Shown: positions 34,797 to 44,787, numbered from the stretch's first letter. The stretch: DNA of 64,000 nt from Comamonadaceae bacterium (GCA_027488215.1 JAIYCB010000044.1:62001-126000); one strand, 5' to 3'. Notes: generated by a model not told the origin, from the sequence alone. Made by a program: numbers and translations.

Positions 34797-37388
34797 TTAC
34801 GCGGCCACACCCTTGGCGTTTTCCACATATTCTTCAATCTGGTTGAAGTTCATGTACTTGTAGATCGCCGCGCCGTCTTTGTTCACGATGCCCATGGCTT
34901 CATGGTATTCGGCGACTGTCGGGATGTGGCCCAGCTTGGACGCGATCGCCGCCAACTCGGCGCTGGCCAGGAACACGTTTGTGTTCTTGCCCAGGCGGTT
35001 GGGGAAGTTGCGTGTGCTGGTGGACACCACCGTGGCGCCTTCACGCACTTGGGCTTGGTTGCCCATGCACAGCGAGCAGCCAGGCATTTCGGTGCGGGCA
35101 CCGGCGGCGCCGAAGTTGGCGTAGTGGCCTTCCTTGATCAGCTCGCTCTCGTCCATCTTGGTCGGTGGGGCCACCCACAGCTTGACCGGGATGTCGCGGC
35201 TGCCGCCGAGCAGCTTGGCCGCGGCGCGGAAGTGACCGATGTTGGTCATGCACGAACCGATGAACGCTTCGTCGATCTTGGTGCCCGCCACGTCGGACAA
35301 GAACTTGGCGTCGTCCGGGTCGTTGGGGCAGCACAGGATCGGCTCTTTGATCTCGTTCATGTCGATTTCAATGACGTGGGCGTACTCAGCGTTCTTGTCG
35401 GCTTCGAGCAGTTCGGGCTTGGCCAACCAGGCTTCGACCTTCTCGATGCGGCGGGCCAAGGTGCGTGCGTCGGCATAACCGTCAGCGATCATGTTCTTCA
35501 TAAGCACCACGTTGGACTTCAGGTACTCCTCGATCGGCTCCTTGTTGAGCTTGATCGTGCAACCGGCAGCCGAACGCTCGGCAGACGCGTCGGACAACTC
35601 AAACGCTTGCTCGACCTTGAGGTTGGGCAGGCCTTCAATTTCCAGGATGCGGCCCGAGAACTCGTTGATCTTGCCGGCCTTGGCCACGGTGAGCAGGCCC
35701 TTCTTGATGGCATACAGCGGAATCGCATGCACCAAATCGCGCAGGGTCACGCCAGGCTGCATTTCGCCTTTAAAACGCACAACAATAGACTCGGGCATGT
35801 CCAAAGGCATCACACCCGTGGCCGCACCAAAGGCCACCAAACCCGAACCGGCGGGGAAGGAAATGCCGATGGGGAAACGGGTGTGCGAGTCGCCGCCAGT
35901 GCCCACTGTGTCGGGCAAAAGCAGGCGGTTGAGCCAGCTGTGGATCACACCGTCACCGGGACGCAGGGACACGCCGCCGCGGTTGCTCATGAACGCAGGC
36001 AATTCGCGGTGGGTCTTGACGTCCACGGCCTTGGGGTAAGCCGCGGTGTGGCAAAAGGACTGCATCACCATGTCGGCGCTGAAGCCCAGGCAAGCCAAGT
36101 CTTTCAACTCGTCGCGGGTCATCGGACCCGTGGTGTCTTGTGAACCCACGGTGGTCATCTTGGGTTCGCAGTAGGTGCCGGGGCGCACGCCTTGGCCTTC
36201 GGGCAAACCAACCGCACGGCCAACCATTTTCTGGGCCAAGGTGAAACCCGCCTTGGTGGCCGCTGCAGGTGCTGGCAGGCGGAAGACGGTGGAAGCGGGC
36301 AGACCCAGGAACTCGCGCGCCTTGGCAGTCAGCGAGCGGCCAATGATCAGGTTGATGCGGCCACCGGCGCGCACTTCGTCAAACAGCACATCGCTCTTGA
36401 GTTGGAAGGTGGTGACGGTTTGGCCGTCCTTCACGATCTTGCCTTCGTAGGGCAAGACATCGACCACGTCGCCCATGTTCAGGCCGCTGACATCGACTTC
36501 GATCGGCAAGGCGCCGGAGTCTTCTTGGGTGTTGAAGAAGATGGGGGCAATCTTGCCGCCCAAAGTCACGCCGCCAAAACGCTTGTTCGGCACGAAGGGG
36601 ATGTCTTCACCAAAGCCCCAGATGATGCTGTTGGTGGCCGACTTGCGGCTGGAGCCGGTGCCGACCACGTCGCCCACGTAAGACACCAAATGGCCTTTTT
36701 TCTTGAGCTCTTCGATCATGGCCATGGGGCCGCGCTTGCCGTCTTCTTCGGGCTTGAAGGGTGCGCCTTCGCGGGTGTTTTTGAGCATCGCGAGGTAGTG
36801 CAGCGGGATGTCGGGGCGGCTCCAGGCGTCGGGCGCGGGCGACAGGTCGTCGGTGTTGGTTTCACCTGGCACCTTGAAGACGGTGATGGTGATTTTTTTC
36901 TCGACTTCGGGGCGGCTGGTGAACCACTCGGCCTCGGCCCAGCTTTGCATGACTTCTTTGGCCTTGGCGTTGCCCGCCTTGGCTTTTTCGGCGACATCGT
37001 TGAAGAAGTCGAACATCAGCAGGGTTTTCTTCAGGCCTTCAGCGGCCACGCCAGCCACTTCTGCGCTGTCGAGCAATTCGATGAGCGGGTGCACGTTGTA
37101 GCCACCCACCATGGTGCCCAGCAGCTCGGTGGCCTTGGCTTTGGAGATCAAGCCTACGCTGATTTCGCCGTGCGCTACAGCGGCCAAGAAAGAGGCCTTG
37201 ACCTTGGCAGCATCGTCCACACCCGGTGGCACGCGGTGGGTCAGCAGGTCCATCAAGAAGGCGTCTTCGCCTGCAGGTGGGTTCTTGATCAGTTCGATCA
37301 GTTCGGCCACTTGTTTGGCATCAAGAGGCAGGGGCGGGATGCCCAATGCAGCGCGTTCGGCTGCGTGTTCACGGTACGCTTTCAACAT
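34797..37388 (-). CDS. acnB: Aconitate hydratase B
   Basis: 863 residues. The order is AcnB-type: helical HEAT-like domain first ([20 protein letters not shown]), then the swivel domain, then the Fe-S catalytic domains. Signatures include [60 protein letters not shown] with a cluster cysteine, and [12 protein letters not shown] with two more cluster cysteines. It interconverts citrate and isocitrate in the TCA cycle. Last gene of the minus block mdh, lyase, exported protein, acnB. The large antisense ORFs in the track are shadows. Confidence 0.96.
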   Translation of the reverse strand: MLKAYREHAAERAALGIPPLPLDAKQVAELIELIKNPPAGEDAFLMDLLTHRVPPGVDDAAKVKASFLAAVAHGEISVGLISKAKATELLGTMVGGYNVHPLIELLDSAEVAGVAAEGLKKTLLMFDFFNDVAEKAKAGNAKAKEVMQSWAEAEWFTSRPEVEKKITITVFKVPGETNTDDLSPAPDAWSRPDIPLHYLAMLKNTREGAPFKPEEDGKRGPMAMIEELKKKGHLVSYVGDVVGTGSSRKSATNSIIWGFGEDIPFVPNKRFGGVTLGGKIAPIFFNTQEDSGALPIEVDVSGLNMGDVVDVLPYEGKIVKDGQTVTTFQLKSDVLFDEVRAGGRINLIIGRSLTAKAREFLGLPASTVFRLPAPAAATKAGFTLAQKMVGRAVGLPEGQGVRPGTYCEPKMTTVGSQDTTGPMTRDELKDLACLGFSADMVMQSFCHTAAYPKAVDVKTHRELPAFMSNRGGVSLRPGDGVIHSWLNRLLLPDTVGTGGDSHTRFPIGISFPAGSGLVAFGAATGVMPLDMPESIVVRFKGEMQPGVTLRDLVHAIPLYAIKKGLLTVAKAGKINEFSGRILEIEGLPNLKVEQAFELSDASAERSAAGCTIKLNKEPIEEYLKSNVVLMKNMIADGYADARTLARRIEKVEAWLAKPELLEADKNAEYAHVIEIDMNEIKEPILCCPNDPDDAKFLSDVAGTKIDEAFIGSCMTNIGHFRAAAKLLGGSRDIPVKLWVAPPTKMDESELIKEGHYANFGAAGARTEMPGCSLCMGNQAQVREGATVVSTSTRNFPNRLGKNTNVFLASAELAAIASKLGHIPTVAEYHEAMGIVNKDGAAIYKYMNFNQIEEYVENAKGVAA

Positions 37389-37412
37389 GGTTTTTTCTCC
37401 GGTCAGTCAAAG

Positions 37413-38111
37413 TCAATCGTTGGATCTGCCCATGCCGGTTTTGTCAAACAGGCTGGGCGGCGGGTTGGTTTTCATGCCTTGGCCATAGGCCACTTGCTTG
37501 GGGTGCGCACATTCGTCGGCAACTCGAAGGCCCTTTTTCTGGTCCATCAACATGGACTTGTTGGCCAGTTGCAACCAAACGGCACCAGCTTTTTTATCTT
37601 CCAGACGCAGAGCGCCGGTACTGGTGCGCACGGGGTACATGCGGTAGCGAAAGCCTTTGCCCTGTACATGGAAATAGCCAGGCGCTGCCGTATCGGCTTC
37701 AACACGCACGCTGGCCCCCATCTCACAGGGCATGAGGCCTTGGTGAATTTGCTGGGCAATGGCCAAGTCTTGCGACATCGGATCTGACGCACTTTGGGTC
37801 ACAGGGGCCGCTTCAGCCAAACCAGAATCCACAGGTGCCAGGGTCGGCGCAGCGGCCGGGGAAGGAGGTGCAGACCCCACGCTGTGCATGGGCTGCACCT
37901 CGGTCCATGCAGGCAGCGGCTGCATGGGCGCAAGAGACTGGGCCTCGGCAATGGCGCGGGCTTGCAGGCGTGCCGTGAGATCGGCAGATGCACGGGCTTT
38001 GGCCTGCGCGGACGACTGAGAAAGCTGAGCCTTGGCACCTGTCTGCCCCTGGCTTTGCGCCCAGGCAGGCAGCAAAGTGGCAAAGACCAGAACAACAAGG
38101 CTATTGCGCAT
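37413..38111 (-). CDS. Uncharacterised exported protein between acnB and the CoA-ester lyase
   Basis: 232 residues from MRNSLVVLVFATLLPAWAQS, with AAGGGAAG upstream; the track start 30 nt earlier would give an ATGA overlap with the lyase stop and is the alternative. A signal peptide is followed by an Ala/Gln/Pro-rich low-complexity linker (to about residue 120) and a compact C-terminal domain with two cysteines (LMPCEMGASVRVEAD, DECAHPKQVAYGQG). Not recognised as a named family. The position suggests co-expression with TCA genes, but nothing indicates function. Confidence 0.75.
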   Translation of the reverse strand: MRNSLVVLVFATLLPAWAQSQGQTGAKAQLSQSSAQAKARASADLTARLQARAIAEAQSLAPMQPLPAWTEVQPMHSVGSAPPSPAAAPTLAPVDSGLAEAAPVTQSASDPMSQDLAIAQQIHQGLMPCEMGASVRVEADTAAPGYFHVQGKGFRYRMYPVRTSTGALRLEDKKAGAVWLQLANKSMLMDQKKGLRVADECAHPKQVAYGQGMKTNPPPSLFDKTGMGRSND

Positions 38112-38137
38112 GGACTTCCCTTTGAAGACTGCGGGCA

Positions 38138-39157
38138 TCATGACAGGCTGCGTTCCGGGCTCTTTGGAGCCACGTCAAAAAAAGCCAACATCGGAGCGGG
38201 CAAATGGCAGCCCGTCTGGTGGGCACGCTCGATCAGTTGCCAGAAAAAACGGTAACTGGCCCGGTCATGCAATTGACCTGCGTGGCTGATGGGCGCCCAG
38301 CTGGCCGCTTGGGCGGCCAAGATGATCTGGCTGGCTTGGTCAATTTGTGCCTCACTGGGCGCCATGGCCTCCAGGATGGGGCGAATCTGGTCAGGGTGGA
38401 TGCTCCACATGCGTGTGTAACCCAGCTCACGGGCCGCTTTTTGGGCCGCCATGCGCATCGCTTCGGTATTTTTAAATTCAGTGACTACGCAGTGTGACGG
38501 CACCTTGCCGTGTGCGTGACAGGCGCTGGCGATCTCGAGCTTGGCGCGTAGCACCAGTGGATGCGTAAATTGCCCTTGGATGCCCATGCCCTCAGCGGGT
38601 ATCGCGCCAGCATGGGCCGATACAAAATCCATCAGCCCAAAACTGATCGATTGCACGCGAGGGTGCGCCGCGATGTCAAAGGCCCGGTGCACGGCAGCGG
38701 GCGATTCGATCAACACATGCACCGGCAACTGGCCAGCTCCGGCGCTGATCAAAGCAGCTTGAGCGCGTTCCACATCGGCCACGCTCTCGACTTTGGGCAC
38801 CATGATGTGCGTCAAAGCTTGCCCTGCACGGCCCGCGATGTGGCTCATGTCGGCTTCAAAACTGGGGTGGTCCACCGGATGGACCCGCACCGCAATGCGC
38901 GCATCGGCGCGAGCGGCTTTTGTGGCCAATGCCAACTCGGTCACCAAGGCTGCGTGTTCGGCTTCGCCACCCACTGGCGCACCGTCTTCACAGTCCAGGG
39001 TGACATCGAAAACGCAAGTGCCGAACTCCTGCGTCATCTCGGCCTGCAGCTGCAGGCTCTTGCGCATCCGCGCCTCCACACCGCTGTAATGGTCACACAC
39101 CGGCAGCTGCACGCTCCCGGCTTGTGCCCCCAGCAAAATGTGGCGCGGATGACTCAC
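38138..39157 (-). CDS. HpcH/HpaI-family CoA-ester lyase (malyl-/citramalyl-CoA lyase-like)
   Basis: 339 residues with the CitE/malyl-CoA lyase fold: VFDVTLDCEDGAPVGG, the arginine in RIAVRVHPVDH, HIMVPKVESVADVERA, VHVLIESPAAVHRAFDI and SISFGLMDFVSAHAGA. The metal-binding glutamate and aspartate positions are present. It could cleave malyl-CoA or beta-methylmalyl-CoA or hydrolyse malyl-CoA; the exact activity is not determinable. It starts about 20 nt after mdh, so it is likely co-transcribed with malate dehydrogenase and aconitase. Confidence 0.85.
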   Translation of the reverse strand: MSHPRHILLGAQAGSVQLPVCDHYSGVEARMRKSLQLQAEMTQEFGTCVFDVTLDCEDGAPVGGEAEHAALVTELALATKAARADARIAVRVHPVDHPSFEADMSHIAGRAGQALTHIMVPKVESVADVERAQAALISAGAGQLPVHVLIESPAAVHRAFDIAAHPRVQSISFGLMDFVSAHAGAIPAEGMGIQGQFTHPLVLRAKLEIASACHAHGKVPSHCVVTEFKNTEAMRMAAQKAARELGYTRMWSIHPDQIRPILEAMAPSEAQIDQASQIILAAQAASWAPISHAGQLHDRASYRFFWQLIERAHQTGCHLPAPMLAFFDVAPKSPERSLS

Positions 39158-39177
39158 TTTGAAGACTTTTCCCTGAA

Positions 39178-40164
39178 TCAGATCAGGTGAGCCACGCCCG
39201 CTTGTTCGTCGGTCAACTCTTTCAGAGTCTTGTCGATGCAGCCTTGGCTGAATGCATCGATGTCCAGACCTTCAACCACTTTGTACTGGCCGTTTTCGCA
39301 GGTGACGGGGAAACCGAACATGACGTCCTTGGGAATGCCGTACCAGCCTTGCGACGGGATACCCATGGTGACCCACTTGCCGTTGGTGCCCAGGGCCCAG
39401 TCGCGCATGTGGTCGATGGCGGCGTTGGCAGCCGACGCGGCAGAGGACAAACCACGGGCTTCGATGATGGCGGCGCCGCGCTTGCCCACGGTGGGCAAGA
39501 ACACGTTGGCGTTCCACTCTTGGTCGTTGATCATGGCCTTGACCGACTCGCCCTTGATGGTGGCAAAGCGGTAGTCAGCATACATGGTGGGCGAGTGGTT
39601 GCCCCAGACGCACAGCTTCTCAATGTCAGCTACGGCCTTGCCGGTCTTTGCAGCGATTTGCGACAAGGCGCGGTTGTGATCCAGGCGCAACATCGCGGTG
39701 AAGTTGCCAGGCTTCAGATCGGGTGCGGATTTCATGGCGATGTAGGCGTTGGTGTTGGCGGGGTTGCCCACGACCAGCACTTTGACATCACGCGAAGCGA
39801 CAGCGTTGAGGGCTTTGCCCTGTGCGGTGAAGATGGCTCCGTTGATGGCCAGCAGCTCAGCGCGCTCCATGCCGGGGCCGCGTGGACGTGAACCGACGAG
39901 CAAAGCGTAGTCGGTGTCCTTGAAAGCGGTCATGGGGTCAGAGTGGGCTTCCATGCCCACCAACAACGGGAACGCGCAGTCTTCGAGTTCCATCATCACA
40001 CCCTTGAGCGCTTTTTGCGGGCCTTCTACAGGCACTTCGAGCAATTGCAGGATAACGGGCTGGTCTTTGCCCAACATTTCGCCAGAGGCGATGCGAAACA
40101 ACAATGCATAACCGATTTGACCTGCTGCGCCGGTGACGGCAACGCGGACGGGCTTTTTGCTCAT
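39178..40164 (-). CDS. mdh: Malate dehydrogenase (NAD-dependent)
   Basis: 328 residues. The Rossmann motif is [20 protein letters not shown]; the substrate loop has [14 protein letters not shown]; the catalytic histidine is in [14 protein letters not shown]. This is the large-loop MDH of betaproteobacteria, similar to the cytoplasmic/chloroplast type. It oxidises malate to oxaloacetate. First gene of the minus TCA operon, divergent from gntR across a 238-bp gap with a palindromic operator. Confidence 0.96.
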   Translation of the reverse strand: MSKKPVRVAVTGAAGQIGYALLFRIASGEMLGKDQPVILQLLEVPVEGPQKALKGVMMELEDCAFPLLVGMEAHSDPMTAFKDTDYALLVGSRPRGPGMERAELLAINGAIFTAQGKALNAVASRDVKVLVVGNPANTNAYIAMKSAPDLKPGNFTAMLRLDHNRALSQIAAKTGKAVADIEKLCVWGNHSPTMYADYRFATIKGESVKAMINDQEWNANVFLPTVGKRGAAIIEARGLSSAASAANAAIDHMRDWALGTNGKWVTMGIPSQGWYGIPKDVMFGFPVTCENGQYKVVEGLDIDAFSQGCIDKTLKELTDEQAGVAHLI

Positions 40165-40331
40165 GGTGGAAAACTCCGAAGTGTTGAAAACAAACGTTGC
40201 GGCCTGTCACCAACATTCATGTCAGCAAGGCCATCCGGGACACCGGACACACGCCCACGGTCTTTGTCCAAAAGCCGCAAGCGCAAGCAAACAGCTTTTG
40301 AGTTTACCCGCGAAAACCCTGATTCGTCAAT

Positions 40332-40359
40332 TTGTCTTATGTCTTATATAAGATATGAT
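40332..40359 (+). promoter_or_regulatory. Putative gntR promoter with TTGTCT / TATGAT spaced 16 bp
   Basis: TTGTCT (40332-40337) and TATGAT (40354-40359) fit a sigma-70 promoter 44 nt before gntR. The palindrome at 40342-40353 lies exactly between the two hexamers, a classic repressor position. Confidence 0.45.
40342..40353. promoter_or_regulatory. Putative GntR operator TCTTATATAAGA in the mdh/gntR gap
   Basis: A perfect 12-bp palindrome, with an extra half-site TCTTATG just upstream at 40335. It lies between the predicted -35 and -10 of gntR and 178 bp upstream of mdh. Likely autoregulation and control of mdh by the adjacent GntR protein; inference. Confidence 0.6.
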
Positions 40360-40402
40360 GACACTTCTGACATGCTCCTGAACTGCATGCCCGGCACGCC
40401 CC

Positions 40403-41191
40403 ATGAACCACACCTTACCCCAGACCGAAGCACCAGCTGCTGCCGCTGCAGACTCCCCAGCCACTGCCCCCGCTTTTAGCCCTCTGTATCAACAAATCAA
40501 AGGGCTCATCTTGCAAAGCCTGCAGGCCAGCGAGTGGAAACCAGGCGAGTCCATTCCCAGCGAAATGGAATTGGCCTCACGCTACCGGGTCAGTCAAGGA
40601 ACAGTGCGCAAAGCCATCGACGAGTTGGCCAGCGGGCACCTGCTGATCCGCAAGCAAGGCAAGGGCACATTTGTCGCGACCCATGCCGAGCACCAGGTCC
40701 AATACCGTTTTTTGAAGCTGGTACCCGATCAAGGCGACCTGAACACCGAAGGTCCCGCCCAGCGCGAAATCGTCGACTGCAAGCGGTTACGTGCTTCTGC
40801 CGAGATCGCCCGAGCATTGGCTTTGCGTTCTGGCGACACCGTGGTGCAAGTTCGAAGAGTTCTTTCGTTTGCAAATATCCCAACCATTCTTGAAGACCTC
40901 TGGTTGCCCGGCACTGCTTTCAAAGGTTTGTCGGCCGAACGCCTGGCCGATTACCACGGCCCCATGTACGCCCTGTTTGAAACTGAGTTTGGTGTGCGCA
41001 TGGTGCGTGCCGAAGAAAAGATTCGGGCCGTGTTACCCGACAAGGCCCAAAGGGAATTGCTGAAATTGCCCCCCAGCACGCCTTTGCTCAGTGTGGAGCG
41101 CGTTGCCTACACTTACAACGACACCCCGATGGAGTTGAGGCGCGGCTTTTATCGCACCGATACCCATCACTACCGCAACGATTTGAACTGA
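40403..41191 (+). CDS. GntR/HutC-family transcriptional regulator with UTRA domain
   Basis: 262 residues. An Ala/Pro-rich N-terminal tail is followed by a winged helix (LYQQIKGLILQSLQASEWKP, SRYRVSQGTVRKAIDELASG, KQGKGTFVA) and a UTRA effector domain from about residue 100 (LLSVERVAYTYNDTPMELRR). Effectors in this family are small metabolites. It sits between mdh-acnB and sdhCDABE-gltA with matching palindromes before both, so it probably governs TCA genes; the effector may be a TCA intermediate. Confidence 0.88.
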   Translation: MNHTLPQTEAPAAAAADSPATAPAFSPLYQQIKGLILQSLQASEWKPGESIPSEMELASRYRVSQGTVRKAIDELASGHLLIRKQGKGTFVATHAEHQVQYRFLKLVPDQGDLNTEGPAQREIVDCKRLRASAEIARALALRSGDTVVQVRRVLSFANIPTILEDLWLPGTAFKGLSAERLADYHGPMYALFETEFGVRMVRAEEKIRAVLPDKAQRELLKLPPSTPLLSVERVAYTYNDTPMELRRGFYRTDTHHYRNDLN

Positions 41192-41210
41192 CCTGAGACC
41201 CCCTCCTACG

Positions 41211-41222
41211 TCTTGTAGAAGA
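41211..41222. promoter_or_regulatory. Putative GntR operator TCTTGTAGAAGA upstream of sdhC
   Basis: It matches 10 of 12 positions of the 40342 palindrome. GTCTT/AAGAC arms are perfectly symmetric over 14 bp (41210-41223). It lies 98 nt before the sdhC ATG and upstream of a possible TAGAAT -10. Inferred operator. Confidence 0.5.
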
Positions 41223-41319
41223 CTGTCGCTGAAATGCTCACGTCAGTTTGTTGCGTTGCAATAGAATTCACCAGCTTGTTATTTACAACACGAACGCGTT
41301 TCACCCAGAAAGTACCTAC

Positions 41320-41751
41320 ATGACCGAACTCGTCCGCAAGCGGCCTGAATTCCGCAACATCAACGCCCTGAAAGACTTGCCTTCGTACCGCCTGCCGGCT
41401 GCTGGCATTGTCTCCATCCTGCACCGCATCAGCGGTTTCCTGATGTTCTTGCTCATGCCCCTGTTCATCTGGATTTTTGACAACTCCATCACTTCCGAAG
41501 TGTCGTTTGCCAAGCTTTCAGCGGCATTCGGTATCGGCATCGGCTTTGTGCCCGGCTGGTTTTTCAAGCTCTTGGTCCTTTCGCTCATCTGGGCCTACCT
41601 GCACCACTTCATCGCCGGCATGCGCCACATCTACATGGATGCCTTCCATGCTGTGACCAAAGAATTCGGTAAATCCTCTGCAGTGGCCACTTTGGTGCTG
41701 AGCTTGGGCTTGACCGCCGTACTGGCAGCCAAGCTGTTTGGTTTGTACTGA
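41320..41751 (+). CDS. sdhC: Succinate dehydrogenase cytochrome b556 subunit
   Basis: 143 residues from MTELVRKRPEFRNINALKDL; the track start is 24 codons early. Three membrane helices. SIVSILHRISGFLMF-type quinone-site segment (VSILHRISGFLMFLLM) and HHFIAGMRHIYMDAF, with the heme b histidine, are family signatures. Membrane anchor of complex II. First gene of sdhCDAB-sdhE-gltA. Confidence 0.95.
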   Translation: MTELVRKRPEFRNINALKDLPSYRLPAAGIVSILHRISGFLMFLLMPLFIWIFDNSITSEVSFAKLSAAFGIGIGFVPGWFFKLLVLSLIWAYLHHFIAGMRHIYMDAFHAVTKEFGKSSAVATLVLSLGLTAVLAAKLFGLY

Positions 41752-41791
41752 TTTCTCTGCCCCTCACTCAAAACAACAAGGAAACTGACCT

Positions 41792-42160
41792 ATGTCGTCC
41801 GTGAATTACGGCTCCAAACGCATCGTGACCGGTGCAGGCTACGGCTTTCGTGACTGGCTGGCCCAACGTGTGACCGCCGTCTTGATGGCCTTGTTCACCG
41901 TGGTCTTGCTGGCCCAAGTGATCTTCACTTCCGGCGCTATTGGCTACGAAGAATGGGCTGGCATTTTTGCGCCTCAATGGATGAAGGTTCTGACCTTCTC
42001 CGTCATCATCGCCCTCCTGTACCACGTCTGGGTCGGCATGCGTGACATCTGGATGGACTATGTCAAGCCACTGGCACTTCGCCTTGCTTTGCACGTCTTC
42101 ACCCTCGTCTGGCTGGTCGGCTGTGCAGGCTGGGCTGTTCAGGCCCTGTGGCGCCTGTAA
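41792..42160 (+). CDS. sdhD: Succinate dehydrogenase membrane anchor subunit
   Basis: 122 residues, three membrane helices. It has the heme/quinone segment YHVWVGMRDIWMDYVKPLAL, including the conserved His, Asp and Tyr. It forms the membrane part of complex II with SdhC. Starts 40 nt after sdhC. Confidence 0.93.
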   Translation: MSSVNYGSKRIVTGAGYGFRDWLAQRVTAVLMALFTVVLLAQVIFTSGAIGYEEWAGIFAPQWMKVLTFSVIIALLYHVWVGMRDIWMDYVKPLALRLALHVFTLVWLVGCAGWAVQALWRL

Positions 42161-42213
42161 CGCGGCAGCCCTCGCCTGTCATTGCGCTGAAACCACACCA
42201 ACCAAGATAAACC

Positions 42214-44019
42214 ATGAGCTATACCAAAGACAAAATCACCACCCGCAAGTTTGACGTCGTGATCGTCGGCGCCGGTGGTTCGGGCATGCGTGCCTCGCTA
42301 CAACTGGCCCGTGCTGGCCTCAATGTGGCTGTACTTTCAAAAGTGTTCCCCACCCGTTCGCACACTGTGGCAGCCCAAGGTGGCATCGGTGCCTCTCTGG
42401 GCAACATGTCCGACGACAACTGGCATTACCACTTTTACGACACCATCAAGGGCTCCGACTGGCTCGGTGACCAGGATGCGATCGAATTCATGTGCCGCGA
42501 AGCGCCTAAAGTCGTGTACGACCTCGAACATATGGGCATGCCATTTGACCGCAACCCCGACGGCACGATTTACCAGCGCCCCTTTGGTGGTCACACCGCC
42601 AACTACGGCGAAAAGCCTGTGCAACGCGCTTGCGCTGCGGCTGACCGCACCGGCCACGCCATGCTGCACACCCTGTACCAGCAAAACGTGGCGGCCAAAA
42701 CCAGCTTCTTTGTGGAGTGGATGGCCCTTGACCTGATCCGCGACGCCGAAGGCGACGTGGTCGGCGTGACCGCCCTTGAGATGGAAACCGGCGACCTGCA
42801 CGTCTTGCATGCCAAGACCGTGCTGATGGCCACTGGTGGCGCAGGCCGCATTTATGCTGCCTCCACTAACGCCTTCATCAACACCGGTGACGGCTTGGGC
42901 ATGGCCGCTCGTGCGGGTATTCCTTTGGAAGACATGGAGTTCTGGCAATTCCACCCTACCGGCGTGGCCGGTGCTGGTGTGCTCTTGACCGAAGGATGCC
43001 GTGGTGAAGGCGCGATCTTGCTCAACAGCAATGGCGAGCGCTTCATGGAGCGTTATGCGCCCACCCTGAAAGACTTGGCACCACGCGACTTCGTTTCCCG
43101 CTGCATGGACCAGGAAATCAAGGAAGGCCGTGGCTGTGGCCCCAACAAGGATTACGTGTTGCTCAAGCTGGACCACCTGGGGTCTGACACCATCCACAAG
43201 CGCCTGCCCTCGGTCTACGAAATCGGCGTCAACTTCGCCAACGTCGACATCACCAAAGAGCCGATCCCGGTGGTGCCCACCATCCACTACCAAATGGGTG
43301 GCATCCCCACCAACATCAACGGCCAAGTGGTCACGCAAACCGCAACCGACCACAACGCCGTGGTCAATGGTCTTTACGCTGTAGGCGAATGCTCTTGCGT
43401 GTCGGTGCACGGCGCCAACCGCTTGGGCACCAACTCGCTGCTCGACTTGTTGGTGTTCGGCCGTGCGGCTGGCAACCACATCGTCGACTTCGCATCCAAG
43501 ACCAAGTCGCACAAGCCTTTGCCCGCCGACGCTGCCGATTACACATTGGGTCGCCTGAACAAGCTCGAAGGCCGTGGCGGTGAATACGCACAAGACGTGG
43601 CCAACGACATGCGTGCCGCCATGCAGCAACACGCAGGCGTGTTCCGCACCCAGGCTTCCATGGACGAAGGCGTGCAAAAGATCGCCGCCATCCGCGAGCG
43701 TGTCAATGCGATCGGCCTGAAGGACACTTCCAAAGTGTTCAACACCGCCCGCATCGAAGCCCTGGAAGTGGACAACCTGATCGAAGCCGCGCAGTCCACC
43801 ATGGTGTCTGCCGCTGCCCGCCGCGAGTGCCGTGGTGCCCACACTGTGAGCGACTACGAGCGTCCAGTGGATGATGCCGCAGCCCCATTGGGCCGCGACG
43901 ATGCCAACTGGATGAAGCACACCCTATGGCACAGCGCCGACAACAGCTTGACCTACAAGCCTGTGAAGCTCAAGCCCCTCACCGTGGATTCCGTGCCACC
44001 CAAGGTTCGTACTTTCTAA
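42214..44019 (+). CDS. sdhA: Succinate dehydrogenase flavoprotein subunit
   Basis: 601 residues. The FAD-binding motif is VIVGAGGSGMRASLQLARAG, the covalent FAD histidine is in TRSHTVAAQGGIGASLG, and the substrate segment is HGANRLGTNSLLDLLVFGRA. It oxidises succinate to fumarate. Full length. The 527-codon antisense ORF in the track is a codon-bias shadow. Confidence 0.97.
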   Translation: MSYTKDKITTRKFDVVIVGAGGSGMRASLQLARAGLNVAVLSKVFPTRSHTVAAQGGIGASLGNMSDDNWHYHFYDTIKGSDWLGDQDAIEFMCREAPKVVYDLEHMGMPFDRNPDGTIYQRPFGGHTANYGEKPVQRACAAADRTGHAMLHTLYQQNVAAKTSFFVEWMALDLIRDAEGDVVGVTALEMETGDLHVLHAKTVLMATGGAGRIYAASTNAFINTGDGLGMAARAGIPLEDMEFWQFHPTGVAGAGVLLTEGCRGEGAILLNSNGERFMERYAPTLKDLAPRDFVSRCMDQEIKEGRGCGPNKDYVLLKLDHLGSDTIHKRLPSVYEIGVNFANVDITKEPIPVVPTIHYQMGGIPTNINGQVVTQTATDHNAVVNGLYAVGECSCVSVHGANRLGTNSLLDLLVFGRAAGNHIVDFASKTKSHKPLPADAADYTLGRLNKLEGRGGEYAQDVANDMRAAMQQHAGVFRTQASMDEGVQKIAAIRERVNAIGLKDTSKVFNTARIEALEVDNLIEAAQSTMVSAAARRECRGAHTVSDYERPVDDAAAPLGRDDANWMKHTLWHSADNSLTYKPVKLKPLTVDSVPPKVRTF

Positions 44020-44082
44020 AGATTGTCTGGGCCGCGCACCAACAGTAGCGGTCCAATACCCGAATACACCAGGAGTTCTTTC

Positions 44083-44787
44083 ATGACCCTACGCACTTTT
44101 CAGATCTACCGCTACGACCCTGACAAGGACGCCAAGCCCTACATGCAAACCATCCAGGTTGAATTGGACGGCAACGAACGCATGTTGCTCGACGCCCTGA
44201 TGAAACTCAAGGCCGTGGACCCCAGCATTTCGTTCCGCCGCTCCTGCCGCGAAGGCGTGTGCGGTTCGGACGCGATGAACATCAACGGCAAAAACGGTTT
44301 GGCTTGTCTCACCAACATGAACACCTTGCCCGGCACCATCGTGCTCAAGCCCCTCCCCGGCTTGCCCGTCATCCGCGACGTGATCGTGGACATGACCCAG
44401 TTCTTCAAACAGTACCACTCGATCAAGCCCTACCTGATCAACAGCACCATCCCGCCCGAGACCGAGCGCCTGCAAAGCCCGGAAGAGCGTGACGAGCTGA
44501 ACGGTTTGTACGAATGCATCTTGTGCGCCAGCTGCTCGACCAGCTGCCCCAGCTTCTGGTGGAACCCCGACAAGTTTGTGGGCCCTGCCGGTTTGCTGCA
44601 GGCCTACCGCTTCATCGCCGACAGCCGTGACGAAGCCACCTCAGAGCGCTTGGACAACCTGGAAGACCCTTACCGTCTGTTCCGCTGCCACACCATCATG
44701 AACTGCGTCGATGTTTGCCCCAAAGGTCTGAACCCCACCAAGGCGATCGGCAAGATCAAAGAAATGATGTTGCGTCGCGCTGCCTGA
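44083..44787 (+). CDS. sdhB: Succinate dehydrogenase iron-sulfur subunit
   Basis: 234 residues from MTLRTFQIYRYDPDKDAKPY, with AGGAG upstream; the track start is 20 codons early. The 2Fe-2S motif is SCREGVCGSDAMNINGKNGL with a following C; the 4Fe-4S is CILCASCSTSCPSFWW; the 3Fe-4S is CHTIMNCVDVCPKGLNP. It carries electrons from SdhA to quinone. TGATG overlap with sdhE. Confidence 0.97.
   Translation: MTLRTFQIYRYDPDKDAKPYMQTIQVELDGNERMLLDALMKLKAVDPSISFRRSCREGVCGSDAMNINGKNGLACLTNMNTLPGTIVLKPLPGLPVIRDVIVDMTQFFKQYHSIKPYLINSTIPPETERLQSPEERDELNGLYECILCASCSTSCPSFWWNPDKFVGPAGLLQAYRFIADSRDEATSERLDNLEDPYRLFRCHTIMNCVDVCPKGLNPTKAIGKIKEMMLRRAA

Noticed and set aside
34695-36143. 482-codon plus-strand ORF over acnB
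   Set aside because: Antisense shadow of GC-rich acnB; repetitive His/Gly/Val composition, no family motifs.
36192-37787. 531-codon plus-strand ORF over acnB and its neighbour
   Set aside because: Antisense shadow; crosses two real genes and the gap between them.
38138-39157. Calling the lyase citrate lyase beta subunit (citE)
   Set aside because: No citC, citD or citF genes nearby, and the sequence is closer to malyl-CoA lyase-like proteins.
42337-43920. 527-codon minus-strand ORF over sdhA
   Set aside because: Antisense of a certain sdhA gene; codon-bias artefact.
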